From: an uncultured Lachnospira sp.
Lineage (GTDB): Bacteria > Bacillota > Clostridia > Lachnospirales > Lachnospiraceae
Assembly: GCA_910589305.1 (NCBI GenBank)
Contig: CAJUTV010000007.1
Location: forward strand, 69,342-133,341
Direction of reading: 5' to 3'
Length of the DNA: 64,000 bases
Shown here: positions 52,349 through 61,099 of the stretch, piece by piece
How positions within the stretch are numbered: position 1 is the stretch's first letter
Layout of the letters: every line of letters starts with the position of its first letter
The notes under the pieces: generated by a model
The model's database searches: none
What the model saw: the letters and a program-made list of their open reading frames with translations, nothing else
Told to the model about the DNA's origin: nothing
Made by a program: the position numbers and the translations under genes

Positions 52349-53211
52349 AAAATGCAATAGAAATCAATCATTTAATAAAAAAATACGATTCTAAATTTCA
52401 ATTGGGAGAAATCAATTTAAAAATGCCCAGTGGTACAATTATCGGTTTAATTGGTGAAAATGGAGCAGGCAAAACAACACTTATCAAATCCATTTTAAAT
52501 ATTCTTCATATTGATAAAGGCAGTATTAAAATTTTTGACAAAGACTATCAAAAAGAAGAGAACTTAATTAAAGAAGATATTGGTGTTGTTTTAGACGATA
52601 TTTTTTTTCCAGAAATCTTAAATGTAAAAGATATTGATTCCATTATGAAAGATACTTATAAAAATTGGGATTCTGATTTATATTTTAAATATTTAAAGAA
52701 TTTTGAGATACCGCCAAACAAACAAATAAAAAAATTGTCAAAAGGAATGAGAAAAAAATTTGAGATAGCAACTGCCCTGTCTCATCATCCTAAGCTGTTA
52801 ATATTAGATGAACCAACCAGCGGACTTGACCCTGTTATCCGAAATGAAGTATTAGATATCTTTTTAAAATTTATTGCAGATGAAGAACATACCATTCTTT
52901 TATCAACACATATTACAAGTGATTTAGAACATATTGCAGACAATATTATTTTTATTGACAATGGTCAAATTATTTTAGAAGACACAAGAGATGATATTAT
53001 GGACACCTATGGCATTTTAAAATGTGATATTGACTATTTTAAAAATATTGATAAAAAAGATATTATTTCTTACAAAAAAAATAAATACGACTATCATATA
53101 TTAGTTAAAAATATTAATCAAATTTATAAAAAATATAATAACTGCATCATCGACAAAATTACCCTTGAGGATTTAATGGTGCTTATGATAAAGGGGGAAA
53201 AATTATGTTAG
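52345..53211 (+). CDS. ABC transporter ATP-binding protein
   Basis: A 288-residue ATPase with Walker A GLIGENGAGKTTLIK, signature KLSKGMRKKFEIATAL (an LSKGM variant of LSGGQ), Walker B LLILDEPTSGLD and H-loop LLSTHITSDL. The ATG overlaps the regulator stop (ATGA). With the single permease gene behind it, this resembles the YtrB/BcrA class of exporters linked to resistance to envelope-active peptides; the substrate is unknown. Confidence 0.94.
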   Translation: MKNAIEINHLIKKYDSKFQLGEINLKMPSGTIIGLIGENGAGKTTLIKSILNILHIDKGSIKIFDKDYQKEENLIKEDIGVVLDDIFFPEILNVKDIDSIMKDTYKNWDSDLYFKYLKNFEIPPNKQIKKLSKGMRKKFEIATALSHHPKLLILDEPTSGLDPVIRNEVLDIFLKFIADEEHTILLSTHITSDLEHIADNIIFIDNGQIILEDTRDDIMDTYGILKCDIDYFKNIDKKDIISYKKNKYDYHILVKNINQIYKKYNNCIIDKITLEDLMVLMIKGEKLC

Positions 53212-53837
53212 GATTAATTAAAAAAGATTTGTTTATGGCAAAAGGCAACTTTAAAACAATATCCATTATATTTGCTGTCTTTACATTTACCGCAATAAAC
53301 GGGAATCAAAACTTTGCTTTTATCCCTGCATTTATGAGTGTTATGATAATGATGTCAACATTTAGCTATGATGAATACAATAAAACCGATGCTTTTATAT
53401 CAACGCTTCCAAACGGCAAAAAAAATGCAATCAAATCAAAATATGCGGCAACGCTATTTATTATTTTCATATCGGTTCTATTAACGTTTCTTGTTTGCGT
53501 TCTTGTTGGATATGCAAAAAACAGTTTAAATATGGAATATATTATAGCAACGACTTTAGGCTGCTGCGTAGGGGTTATATTATTGCAGTCTATTATTTAT
53601 CCATTTATTTTTAAATATGGAATAGAAAAAAGCCGAATTGGAATATTTGTAGGGATATTTGCAATTACAGGCATTGCTGCATTTTTAACAAAAAGCGGAT
53701 ATACAATAACCATTCCTCAACATATCCTTACCTTGCTTAATAACTATTGGATGATAATTATACCGCTTATTACTATCATCATATTATTTTTTTCATATAA
53801 AATATCCGAACATTTATATTGCAAAAAAGAATTTTAA
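53205..53837 (+). CDS. ABC-2 type permease
   Basis: A 210-residue membrane protein with six hydrophobic helices (for example FKTISIIFAVFTFTAI, YAATLFIIFISVLLTFLVCVL, WMIIIPLITIIILFFSYKI), of the ABC2_membrane_5-like type. GGGGGAAAA from the end of the ATPase gene serves as ribosome binding site and the genes overlap by seven bases. It would form a homodimer with two ATPase subunits. Confidence 0.9.
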   Translation: MLGLIKKDLFMAKGNFKTISIIFAVFTFTAINGNQNFAFIPAFMSVMIMMSTFSYDEYNKTDAFISTLPNGKKNAIKSKYAATLFIIFISVLLTFLVCVLVGYAKNSLNMEYIIATTLGCCVGVILLQSIIYPFIFKYGIEKSRIGIFVGIFAITGIAAFLTKSGYTITIPQHILTLLNNYWMIIIPLITIIILFFSYKISEHLYCKKEF

Positions 53838-53878
53838 TTGTAAAAATTTTTAATCCTGCACATCTGGCAAGTATTGAA

Positions 53879-55000
53879 TTAGATAATTGTAGATTTATCC
53901 AATTCAACACTTGCCATTAAAAATGCTCCAATACCGAGAAGATTATTTACCTGTTTAGGTTCGCTTATATAATAATCATAAGAGCCATCTCGCAAAAAAT
54001 CGCCTCCTAATCCTGCAACATAAACAGTTCCTTTTAAATTTAACAAAGCATGTTCGTCAACTTCAATAAATTCTCTTATAATGCCATAAAATGCGCTTTT
54101 AGCATTTTCATAATATGCAGCACTAATATATTTCTTCCGAATAGCCTTTAATAAAAAATAGGTAAACATACAAGAACATGAAGCTTCTGCATAATTCCCA
54201 TAACGCTCTTCTTGGTCTAGCACTTGATACCAGACCTTTGTTTTTGGTGATTGTACTTTTATAATTGCCTCTGCCAAATCCTGAATCATACAAATCAATT
54301 CTTCTCTTTGTGATATATTTTTTATATAATCTAATGTATCCACCAAAGCACATGCGTACCAGCCTAAAGAACGTCCCCAAAAACTAGAGGAACACCCTGT
54401 TTTTTTATTCGCCCAAAAACAAGTTCGGCTTTCATCCCACCCATGATATAACAAATGTGATTTTTCATCTTTTAAATATTTATCTATTAATCGAAACTGA
54501 AGAAAAACATCTTCTTGTGCAATTTCTTTCTCAAACATACTAATGTATTGTGCATAAAATGGTTCTGCCATATACACCCCATCTAGCCACATTTGATTTG
54601 GATAACATTGCTTATGCCAAAATCCATTTTCTGATGTTCTAGGCTGAAAGCGCAATTGTTCACGTAATAAATGTGCTGCATCTGCATAACGCTCTTCCCC
54701 AGTAACCTTATATAAATATAACAATATTTTTCCATTATTCACAAAATCCAAACTAAAAGAACTTTTATCATAAAAACGAATACTGCCATCTGGTAAGAGA
54801 AAATAGTCCATATTAGATTGAATGTAGTTAAAATAATCAATGTTTTTAGTATATTCATATACAAGCTCTAACCCTTTACACACTACCCCATAATCATACG
54901 CCCAACGATTTCTTAATTTAGGAAATTTAACTAAAACACTATCTGCCATCCATATTGCCCAACTTCTGCCAAATATTCTTCTTTCAATATTTTGCTCCAT
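53879..55000 (-). CDS. GH88/GH105 family unsaturated glucuronyl/rhamnogalacturonyl hydrolase-like protein
   Basis: A 373-residue cytoplasmic (alpha/alpha)6-barrel type protein. Visible are RWAYDYGVVCKGLELVYEYTKN, the catalytic-region Asp in MWLDGVYMAEPFYAQY, WGRSLGWYACALVDTL and YAEASCSCMFTYFLLKAI, matching YteR/YesR-like enzymes that cleave unsaturated uronic acid from pectin-derived disaccharides. No secretion signal. The ATG at 55000 has ATGAGG upstream, contributed by a family-2 repeat. With the nucleoside hydrolase-like gene upstream and the divergent LacI regulator it forms a small catabolic locus; specificity is not proven. Confidence 0.82.
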   Translation of the reverse strand: MEQNIERRIFGRSWAIWMADSVLVKFPKLRNRWAYDYGVVCKGLELVYEYTKNIDYFNYIQSNMDYFLLPDGSIRFYDKSSFSLDFVNNGKILLYLYKVTGEERYADAAHLLREQLRFQPRTSENGFWHKQCYPNQMWLDGVYMAEPFYAQYISMFEKEIAQEDVFLQFRLIDKYLKDEKSHLLYHGWDESRTCFWANKKTGCSSSFWGRSLGWYACALVDTLDYIKNISQREELICMIQDLAEAIIKVQSPKTKVWYQVLDQEERYGNYAEASCSCMFTYFLLKAIRKKYISAAYYENAKSAFYGIIREFIEVDEHALLNLKGTVYVAGLGGDFLRDGSYDYYISEPKQVNNLLGIGAFLMASVELDKSTII

Positions 55001-55110
55001 ATTTTTCCTCATTTCTGTGCTGCCTTTTTGCGCAAAGAACTAAAGTTCTTACAGTTTTGTGACAAACAACATATAGACATAAATCTCGCGATTAAAAATT
55101 TCAATTTTTA
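55001..55110 (-). repeat. Family-2 intergenic repeat, copy 3, upstream of the GH105 gene
   Basis: Gene orientation: aaattgaaattttt palindrome, GATTTATGTCTATATGTTGT, GTCACAAA, hairpin AAGAACTTTAGTTCTT, then TGCGCAAAAAGGCAGCACAG and AAATGAGG before the ATG. It shares all elements with copies 1 and 2. Confidence 0.8.
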
Positions 55111-55113
55111 ATT

Positions 55114-56007
55114 TTATTCTCCATCAGCTGCAAAAAGCTTTAGCTTTGCATAAAAATCTTCAAGAATAAACCTTGAATCAATATTTTTATATACTTTAAT
55201 TGGTCTGTTTTTACCTGTATAAACATAATGCATCGTGTCATCAAATTCAGGTGCAGGCATCCATTCCCATTCACCACAATCATTAAACAAAATTATTCCA
55301 ATAGAAGGAGAATCTCCTAAAATTCTAAATTCTGCGGGTCTTGATTTCCACGCATTATTAAAATTCACTACATTTTCAGCAAGATATTTTCCAATTTCAC
55401 CATATGGATATACTTTATCCCATAATTCAGCATATGTAACTGGCATCATACGATATACATTTCTAGGAACCTGCCATAACTGAACAGCAGACTTAAAAAC
55501 CACATTTGCAGCATGTACATCATTTTTCAAATTATATTCCCAACCACCTGTTGGATAATCTCTGCCTCCAATCCATATAACTATAATATTTCTTTGTGCA
55601 ATTTCAGGACACATTAAAAGTGCAGAAGCCATATCTGTCAATGGACCAAGACATGCAATATAAAGTGGTCTTTCATCTTCTTTCATTGCCTCTTCTATAA
55701 TAAATTTTGCTCCATCAGAACACATTGGAAGATTTGCCGTTTCCATCGCTTGCATCGCTCCATTTTCAACCCTAATAACTCCTTCTTTCTTCATCTTTTT
55801 TAAAACAAGCATTGCCTCTTCATAGCTATCTTGCTGACTATGTTCGGATTTATCTTTTCCAAAATGCGCTGGAATAATTCCTCTTAAATCAATAGATTCT
55901 GACAAAATTCCATGAACAATTGCATATTGGTCATCTACTTCGTTTTTTACATCTGTATCTAATATAACTCGAACCTTTTTTTCATCTGGAATATTAAAAT
56001 TTACCAT
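55114..56007 (-). CDS. Nucleoside hydrolase-like protein
   Basis: A 297-residue protein with the Ca-binding signature VILDTDVKNEVDDQYAIVHG at the N-terminus, CLGPLTDMASALLMCPEI around residue 125 and a DxxxAxxV-type segment KNDVHAANVVF, matching the inosine-uridine nucleoside hydrolase fold. Divergent members near sugar genes may act on other N- or O-ribosides or glycans, and the gene is paired with a GH105 enzyme, so purine salvage is not assured. GGAGGTAA precedes the ATG. First gene of the pair, divergent from the LacI regulator. Confidence 0.85.
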   Translation of the reverse strand: MVNFNIPDEKKVRVILDTDVKNEVDDQYAIVHGILSESIDLRGIIPAHFGKDKSEHSQQDSYEEAMLVLKKMKKEGVIRVENGAMQAMETANLPMCSDGAKFIIEEAMKEDERPLYIACLGPLTDMASALLMCPEIAQRNIIVIWIGGRDYPTGGWEYNLKNDVHAANVVFKSAVQLWQVPRNVYRMMPVTYAELWDKVYPYGEIGKYLAENVVNFNNAWKSRPAEFRILGDSPSIGIILFNDCGEWEWMPAPEFDDTMHYVYTGKNRPIKVYKNIDSRFILEDFYAKLKLFAADGE

Positions 56008-56053
56008 ATATATTTACCTCCATCTTGTTTTATTTATTTTGTCATATTAATAA

Positions 56054-56069
56054 CTTAATTTCAATTAAG
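56054..56069. promoter_or_regulatory. Palindrome, candidate LacI-type operator
   Basis: CTTAATT-TC-AATTAAG lies between the divergent nucleoside hydrolase and LacI genes, where such operators are expected. It lacks the common central CG and the region is AT-rich, so chance is possible. Confidence 0.35.
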
Positions 56070-56094
56070 AATTAAGTAAATTTTCTTCATTTTA

Positions 56095-56123
56095 TTGACT
56101 TAATTACTAAATTACTATAGAAT
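56095..56123 (+). promoter_or_regulatory. Probable promoter of the LacI-family gene
   Basis: TTGACT (56095-56100), a 17-base spacer, TAGAAT (56118-56123), about 35 bases before the start codon. Confidence 0.5.
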
Positions 56124-56158
56124 AATTTTATTAAAAATAAACTAGAAGGAAAAAATAT

Positions 56159-57169
56159 ATGGTTACTGCAAAGGAAATCGCAAAACAACTAAATCTATCA
56201 GAAGCTGCAGTTTCAATAGCACTCCATAATAAAGCAGGTGTCAGTACAAAAACAAAAAAGAAAGTGCTGGAATTAGCTCAAAAACTTGGATACGATTTTT
56301 CAAAAATTGCAGCTAAGTCAGCATGTCTAACAACAAAGGGAACATTATTGTTTGTATATTTTAAAAAACATGGTGCAATTGTAACAGACACAGCCTTTTT
56401 CTCACAGTTATCAGAAGGAATCCATCATTATTGCAGTAACAATGGTTATCTTACAGCTATTCAATATATTTATGAGGATACAAATATCAATGAAAAATTC
56501 ACAGAATATGCTGCTATTTATCAAGGAATTATTTTACTTGCAACAGAAATGAATCTTGATGATTTAAAAAAATGGAAAGATTGTCCTCTTCCCTTTGTTG
56601 TGCTAGATAATTATCAAATCAATTTTTCTGCAAATTATATTACCATTAATAATATTCAAGGTGCATATCAAGCTACAAAACATTTGATTAAATCTTGTAA
56701 TAAACAGCCCGGATATATGCACTCTTCTTATAATATTCAAAATTTTACTGAAAGAAAAAATGGTTTTTTTAAAGCTGTAACCGAAAATGGCTTATCAAAA
56801 TCACTCTCTATTGTTCATCATCTAACACCTTCCGTTAAAGGAGCTTATGCTGATATGTTAGATATTCTAAATCATAATGAACAAATCGCCGATTGTTATT
56901 TTGCAGATAATGATTTAATAGCAATTGGAGCAATGAAAGCAATACAAGAATATGGACTTACCATTCCTCACAATATATCTATTATTGGTTTTGATGACAT
57001 ACCTATGGCTTGCTGTATGGAACCTCCACTTACTTCAATTCGTGTACCAATAAAATATTTAAGTAATTTAGCCGTAAAATATCTTATAGAAAATATTTGT
57101 CTTCAATCTAAAGAATATTTACATATAGAAGTTGCTACTCAATTCATTCAACGAAAAAGCTGCTTGTAA
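56159..57169 (+). CDS. LacI family transcriptional regulator
   Basis: A 336-residue repressor: an N-terminal helix-turn-helix and hinge (VTAKEIAKQLNLSEAAVSIALHNKAGVSTKTKKKVLELAQKLGY) and a periplasmic binding protein-like sensor domain (GIILLATEMNLDDLKKW, YFADNDLIAIGAMKAIQEYG, ISIIGFDDIPM). AGAAGGA precedes the ATG. Its divergence from the nucleoside hydrolase/GH105 pair suggests it controls that pair in response to a sugar, which is inference. A strong terminator follows. Confidence 0.94.
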   Translation: MVTAKEIAKQLNLSEAAVSIALHNKAGVSTKTKKKVLELAQKLGYDFSKIAAKSACLTTKGTLLFVYFKKHGAIVTDTAFFSQLSEGIHHYCSNNGYLTAIQYIYEDTNINEKFTEYAAIYQGIILLATEMNLDDLKKWKDCPLPFVVLDNYQINFSANYITINNIQGAYQATKHLIKSCNKQPGYMHSSYNIQNFTERKNGFFKAVTENGLSKSLSIVHHLTPSVKGAYADMLDILNHNEQIADCYFADNDLIAIGAMKAIQEYGLTIPHNISIIGFDDIPMACCMEPPLTSIRVPIKYLSNLAVKYLIENICLQSKEYLHIEVATQFIQRKSCL

Positions 57170-57179
57170 ATAAATCAAA

Positions 57180-57214
57180 CAAAAATGGGGCAATAACAGC
57201 CCCATTTTTGTTAT
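57180..57214 (+). terminator. Intrinsic terminator of the LacI-family gene
   Basis: CAAAAATGGGG (57180-57190) and CCCCATTTTTG (57200-57210) form an 11-base-pair stem with a nine-base loop, followed by TTATTG. Confidence 0.85.
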
Positions 57215-57278
57215 TGTCTTTTTACTCGACATAAACATAAGTTATTGCTGATATTCAATTATCTATTGCAAAAAATTA

Positions 57279-57437
57279 TTATTTAGCAAATACCTTATAC
57301 GCTTCCATATTTTGTTGTATTAGATGTTGTGATATAGAACATACATCTTCTATATGTGCTATTCTTTCAGCTTTTTCTTGAAAAAAATTTTAGTTTACTT
57401 TTGTAATGGAAATCATTGTATTTATATCTACTGGCAT
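57279..57437 (-). pseudogene. Decayed Phd/YefM-type antitoxin gene
   Basis: The minus strand from ATG 57437 reads MPVDINTMISITKVN, stop (TAA), then in the same frame NFFQEKAERIAHIEDV...SISQHLIQQNMEAYKVFAK, stop. Intact relatives that I recall read ...ITEANQNFSKVARLVD..., so the TAA stands where CAA (Gln) is expected, and about 30 residues of the middle are deleted. No toxin gene remains beside it. It is the only content of the 335-base gap apart from the terminator of the LacI-family gene. Confidence 0.65.
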
Positions 57438-57506
57438 TTTATATACATCTCTCTTTTTATATAAATACCTAAAAAGAAGCATATACAAAAACTATTTAAT
57501 TTAATA

Positions 57507-58418
57507 CTAATTTCTGCCTTTCTGCGCATAATTTAAAATACGCAAATAATGATTTGCTTCACGAAGTACATGGTCTGCCAAAAGAGGAAGAATAACCGAG
57601 CAGATTTTACAGTCTGTAATCCCTTGTGCTCCTGCCGTCTTAAACTGCTGATATTCTTTTGTTGTCTGCAATGTTGTTGCAGTCAACGTATTCATCACTT
57701 TTCTTTCCTGTTCTCTTGCCTCTTCTAAAAGATGGCAATAATCTTTTGCAAACTCATCGGCTTTTTCAATCAGTTCACACTCGGTTGGGTCTAATAATCC
57801 TCGAATAAACTGAGCATGTTCCATCATAATCTGATTCCAAAATATTTCTGTATTCCTTAAATCAGGCATTGAAATTCTGCCGCTTTTTTCAAGCTCTAAA
57901 ATCATCTGGCGGTACAATTTTGCTTCCCGCAAGATATGTTCAATTAACAGAGGATAATTTGCAGTATAAAGCCTGCACCTTGTCACTTCTCTTAAAATCT
58001 CTTCCTTAAACGAAATCAATCCATTCAAACTGTTAAGCATCTGGCGATTCAACATTCTTACCTGAGAAATCATTTGTCTATTTATCATAGTACCATTTTT
58101 AGAGCAAAGTTGTTGTTCCTCTTCTGTAATCTTTACATCAATTGGGATTCCTGTCAAATCACTTGTCTGACATTCCGCTTTTTGCGTAAATTCTGTTACA
58201 ATCTCTCCAGAATTTAAGACAGCTTGGCTTACAATACCATCTGCAAGTTCTACTGTTTTTTTAAGTCCATCTTCAAATTCTTTTCGGAAACAATCGGCTC
58301 TTTGTATAAACTCTGTTTCCTTTGTTGGAAAACCTGCGAGCAAAAACAAGGAATGTTCCTTCATAATCCTTCCAAAAAAAAGATGTGTTTCTAGTGATAA
58401 AGTTACATATTCTCTCAT
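57507..58418 (-). CDS. DUF2935 domain protein
   Basis: A 303-residue all-helical protein made of two similar halves. Each half has an E-H-type start (SLETHLFFGRIMKEHSLFL; EIFWNQIMMEHAQFIRGLLDPTE) and an H/E-rich end (LLIEHILREAKLYRQM; LLADHVLREANHYLRIL). The paired HxxxE patterns suggest a ferritin/hemerythrin-like metal site, in line with the DUF2935 family of Clostridia and bacilli; the function is unknown. Start by ATG with AAGGG somewhat far upstream. Monocistronic. Confidence 0.88.
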   Translation of the reverse strand: MREYVTLSLETHLFFGRIMKEHSLFLLAGFPTKETEFIQRADCFRKEFEDGLKKTVELADGIVSQAVLNSGEIVTEFTQKAECQTSDLTGIPIDVKITEEEQQLCSKNGTMINRQMISQVRMLNRQMLNSLNGLISFKEEILREVTRCRLYTANYPLLIEHILREAKLYRQMILELEKSGRISMPDLRNTEIFWNQIMMEHAQFIRGLLDPTECELIEKADEFAKDYCHLLEEAREQERKVMNTLTATTLQTTKEYQQFKTAGAQGITDCKICSVILPLLADHVLREANHYLRILNYAQKGRN

Positions 58419-58582
58419 ATCTTAGAATACCCTTATAATTTAGAGTTCTCTATACTATATGCAAAAAATATTAAAAAGACCTACATAGAACGCATTGGAA
58501 TGAATTGAAATTTTACAATATTGATGATATGATAACAAATATAATAAAAACCACCAGAAAAATACTAAAAGGAAAGTAGCTT

Positions 58583-59128
58583 GTGAATGATAACAACTCA
58601 AATATAATTATTGCAAATAATTTTTCCGACAACGCCCATTTGTCTGATACAAGTTTTTATAAAGAAGATATGAAATATATGAAAGCTGCAATCCATCAGG
58701 CAAAAAAAGCGTATGCGCTTATGGAAGTGCCTATCGGCTGTGTTATTGTATATCAAAACAAAATTATTGGACGCGGATATAATCGCCGCAATACAGATAA
58801 GACAACGCTTGGTCATGCAGAGCTGACTGCTATCAAAAAAGCAAGCAAAAAAATAGGTGACTGGCGTTTAGAAGACTGTGTTATATATATCACACTAGAA
58901 CCATGTCAAATGTGTGCTGGGGCTATTGTACAAGCCCGAATACCAAGAGTTGTGATAGGTGCTATGAACCCAAAAGCAGGATGTGCTGGTTCTATATTAA
59001 ACATCTTAGAAATGCCTCAATTTAATCATATGTGTCATGTTACAAGAGGTGTTATGAATGAAGAATGCAGCAATCTGCTCACACAATTTTTTAAAGAGCT
59101 GCGCCTTTCTAAAACAAAAAAGACATAA
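58583..59128 (+). CDS. tadA: tRNA-specific adenosine-34 deaminase
   Basis: Converts A34 to inosine in tRNA-Arg(ACG). The 181-residue chain has the zinc and catalytic motifs TLGHAELTAIKKA (His, Glu) and TLEPCQMCAGAIVQARI (PCxxC), and ends with the expected helical region. The GTG start at 58583 follows AAAGGA and gives a 30-residue N-terminal extension not usual in TadA; the ATG at 58670 gives the standard length. I lean to the GTG because of its better ribosome binding site. Confidence 0.92.
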   Translation: MNDNNSNIIIANNFSDNAHLSDTSFYKEDMKYMKAAIHQAKKAYALMEVPIGCVIVYQNKIIGRGYNRRNTDKTTLGHAELTAIKKASKKIGDWRLEDCVIYITLEPCQMCAGAIVQARIPRVVIGAMNPKAGCAGSILNILEMPQFNHMCHVTRGVMNEECSNLLTQFFKELRLSKTKKT

Positions 59129-59265
59129 GTTCTTTGCAAAACTGTATAAATAATATGAAGCGTCACAAATAAAGTTTGATGCGACAATAGAAATGCCTTA
59201 CAACTAATTTAACAGCTTTTTCTATTGAGCAACTCCCACGCTGCGCTTCAAAATAGAGGATTTTT

Positions 59266-59805
59266 ATGAATACTATATATTCCAACAGCCATATTACAAT
59301 GCGTGTATTAGATGAACGCTACAGTCAGCATATTCTTGACTTTTATACAAATAATCGATTATATTTTGATATTTACGAGATAGATAAACCAACTTCTTTT
59401 TACTCGCTAGACTTTATCAAACAAATGACAAAAGCGGAATACAATGCCTTTGTTCAAGGAACATTTATCCGCTATTTTTTATTTGCCAACAATAATCCAG
59501 AACAAATTATCGGCTGCATCTCCTTTTCAGATATCAAAAAAAGTATGCTCTCTTGCACGATTGGATATAAAATCGACAAAAACTACCAAAATTTAGGTTA
59601 TGGAAGACGCATGTTGACTATGGCTTTAAAAATTATGGTTACAGAATGCAATATACATCGCATTGAAGCGTATATTCACCCTTGTAATCTGGCATCGCTG
59701 CACCTTGTAAAAGCACTTGGCTTTATTGCTGAAGGCACAGCTTATGCCTATGCCAAAATCAATGGACAATGGGTAGACCATCTTCGATTTGTTTATATTT
59801 CTTGA
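59266..59805 (+). CDS. GNAT family N-acetyltransferase (RimJ/RimL type)
   Basis: A 179-residue acetyltransferase. The acetyl-CoA binding motif is in IGYKIDKNYQNLGYGRRMLTMAL around residues 104-126 (Q/R-x-x-G-x-G/A pattern NLGYGR), followed by NIHRIEAYIHPCNLASLHLVKALGF, typical of RimJ/RimL-like enzymes that acetylate protein N-termini or small amines. GAGGA precedes the ATG. The substrate is unknown. Its end overlaps the 3' end of the convergent DUF6128 gene by 13 bases. Confidence 0.9.
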   Translation: MNTIYSNSHITMRVLDERYSQHILDFYTNNRLYFDIYEIDKPTSFYSLDFIKQMTKAEYNAFVQGTFIRYFLFANNNPEQIIGCISFSDIKKSMLSCTIGYKIDKNYQNLGYGRRMLTMALKIMVTECNIHRIEAYIHPCNLASLHLVKALGFIAEGTAYAYAKINGQWVDHLRFVYIS

Positions 59806-61025
59806 TACCAATATCCAAAATGAGGATTAGCATAATCACTTCTATGGCTCTTTTTAAAATTGATAAACCCAAACATAGAAGCCATATAACGCTCACGATT
59901 ACAATAGATTCCTGGCACTCCGATAAAATATTTTGTATGCCTGTCATTGTCTGCAACTCTTCCAAACAAAATATGTTTAAAATTATAATAGCCATGTATA
60001 AGAAAACTGTTGCCTAATATAATCTCATCAGCACCTATTGCCTTTTCTATCTGCTGTGGTGTCACTTCAATACAGTCATATAAATCATCATCACAAAATA
60101 CATTGATAATGTCCGCTTTCACAAACAATTCTTCAAATTCTTTAATTTCATTCGTTTCAATTTCACTCTGCCTACTTGTCTGCTGTTCATTTTTAGGCAA
60201 GGATTTATCCTCATATTTATTTTTTTCTGAAATAATATGTTCTTCTTTTTCCTGCTCTTGCTGTGTTATTTTTTCTTTTACTTGAATTGTATCGTTTTCA
60301 CAGGCAACCAGTTCTTCCTCATCAGACAATTCTGTTTTTAATGGAAACGATATTATTCCTGCTTTTTCTTTTAATTTCGTTCCTTGTTCTGTTTTTATAC
60401 TGGTCTGTCTTTTGTCTTCAACTTCCATATTTAACATTTGTTCTGTGACAGCAAATGCCGTTTTTGATGTTTGTTCTTCATCAGGCAATATCGTTTTTGA
60501 TATCGTTTTTTCTGTGTTGTCTAATTGAGAAAAAGTACTTGCTGCAGCAATCTCTGCCATTGGATTAACCACCTTAACTACTTTCATATTTTTCTTATGT
60601 TCTTTTGGAAGCACACTGCATTTATTTACATCAATCTCTCCATCATTCCACAGACTAAAAATTGCATAATAAGACTGACTGTCTGCTTTAATTGCCATTC
60701 CTTCAATATCATCATAATTATATGCAGAGCCTATGATATCTTCTGGATTTACCATAACATTACATTGACCTGCACCATTATAAATATTCATTTCTGATAT
60801 TTTTAACAGATTAAAGGATGATTTTTTATCCTCTGCATTCGTTTTTCTGTCCACAAGCAAATATATCCCATAAGCCCCAGAAGCTCCAGCATACATGCCT
60901 CTTATTGATATATTAAAAATAAGCCTCTCTCCGCGCACTTCAATTTTAGCAAAGCCAATATTTTTGTCTCTTACCCCTCCAATATAAGAGTGCATATATG
61001 ATACTAATCTTTTATATTCTATCAA
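59793..61025 (-). CDS. DUF6128-like protein with a long charged linker
   Basis: About 410 residues. The N-terminal 170 residues form a beta-rich domain (YMHSYIGGVRDKNIGFAKIEVRGERLIFNISIRGMYAG...); residues 175-310 are a Glu/Lys/Gln/Thr-rich linker; the last 110 residues (DDLYDCIEVTPQQIEKAI...YYNFKHILFGRV...YFIGVPGIYCNRERYMASMFGF) match what I recall as DUF6128 of Lachnospiraceae. No signal or membrane helix. The function is unknown. The start is a TTG at 61025, six bases after AAAGGAAGG; another TTG at 61043 would sit before that site. The ribosome binding site lies in the stem of a long hairpin. Confidence 0.75.
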   Translation of the reverse strand: MIEYKRLVSYMHSYIGGVRDKNIGFAKIEVRGERLIFNISIRGMYAGASGAYGIYLLVDRKTNAEDKKSSFNLLKISEMNIYNGAGQCNVMVNPEDIIGSAYNYDDIEGMAIKADSQSYYAIFSLWNDGEIDVNKCSVLPKEHKKNMKVVKVVNPMAEIAAASTFSQLDNTEKTISKTILPDEEQTSKTAFAVTEQMLNMEVEDKRQTSIKTEQGTKLKEKAGIISFPLKTELSDEEELVACENDTIQVKEKITQQEQEKEEHIISEKNKYEDKSLPKNEQQTSRQSEIETNEIKEFEELFVKADIINVFCDDDLYDCIEVTPQQIEKAIGADEIILGNSFLIHGYYNFKHILFGRVADNDRHTKYFIGVPGIYCNRERYMASMFGFINFKKSHRSDYANPHFGYWYQEI

Positions 61026-61028
61026 TTT

Positions 61029-61084
61029 AAGCCTTCCTTTCAATTATACAATGCCTATTGCAATGTATGATTGATGGAAGGCTT
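61029..61084. promoter_or_regulatory. Long hairpin covering the ribosome binding site of the DUF6128 gene
   Basis: AAGCCTTCC (61029-61037) pairs with GGAAGGCTT (61076-61084), and inside it TCAATTATACAATGC pairs with GCAATGTATGATTGA with one mismatch. In the minus-strand RNA the GGAAGG of the ribosome binding site is in the stem. In the plus direction TTATTA follows, so it could also be a weak terminator. Confidence 0.6.
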
Positions 61085-61099
61085 TTATTACATAAATCC

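Noticed and set aside
59129..59265. Possible fourth copy of repeat family 2 before the GNAT gene (gcgtcacaaa...tttgatgcgac, caatagaaa...tttctattg)
   Set aside because: It has nested inverted repeats but does not share the ordered elements of the three family-2 copies.
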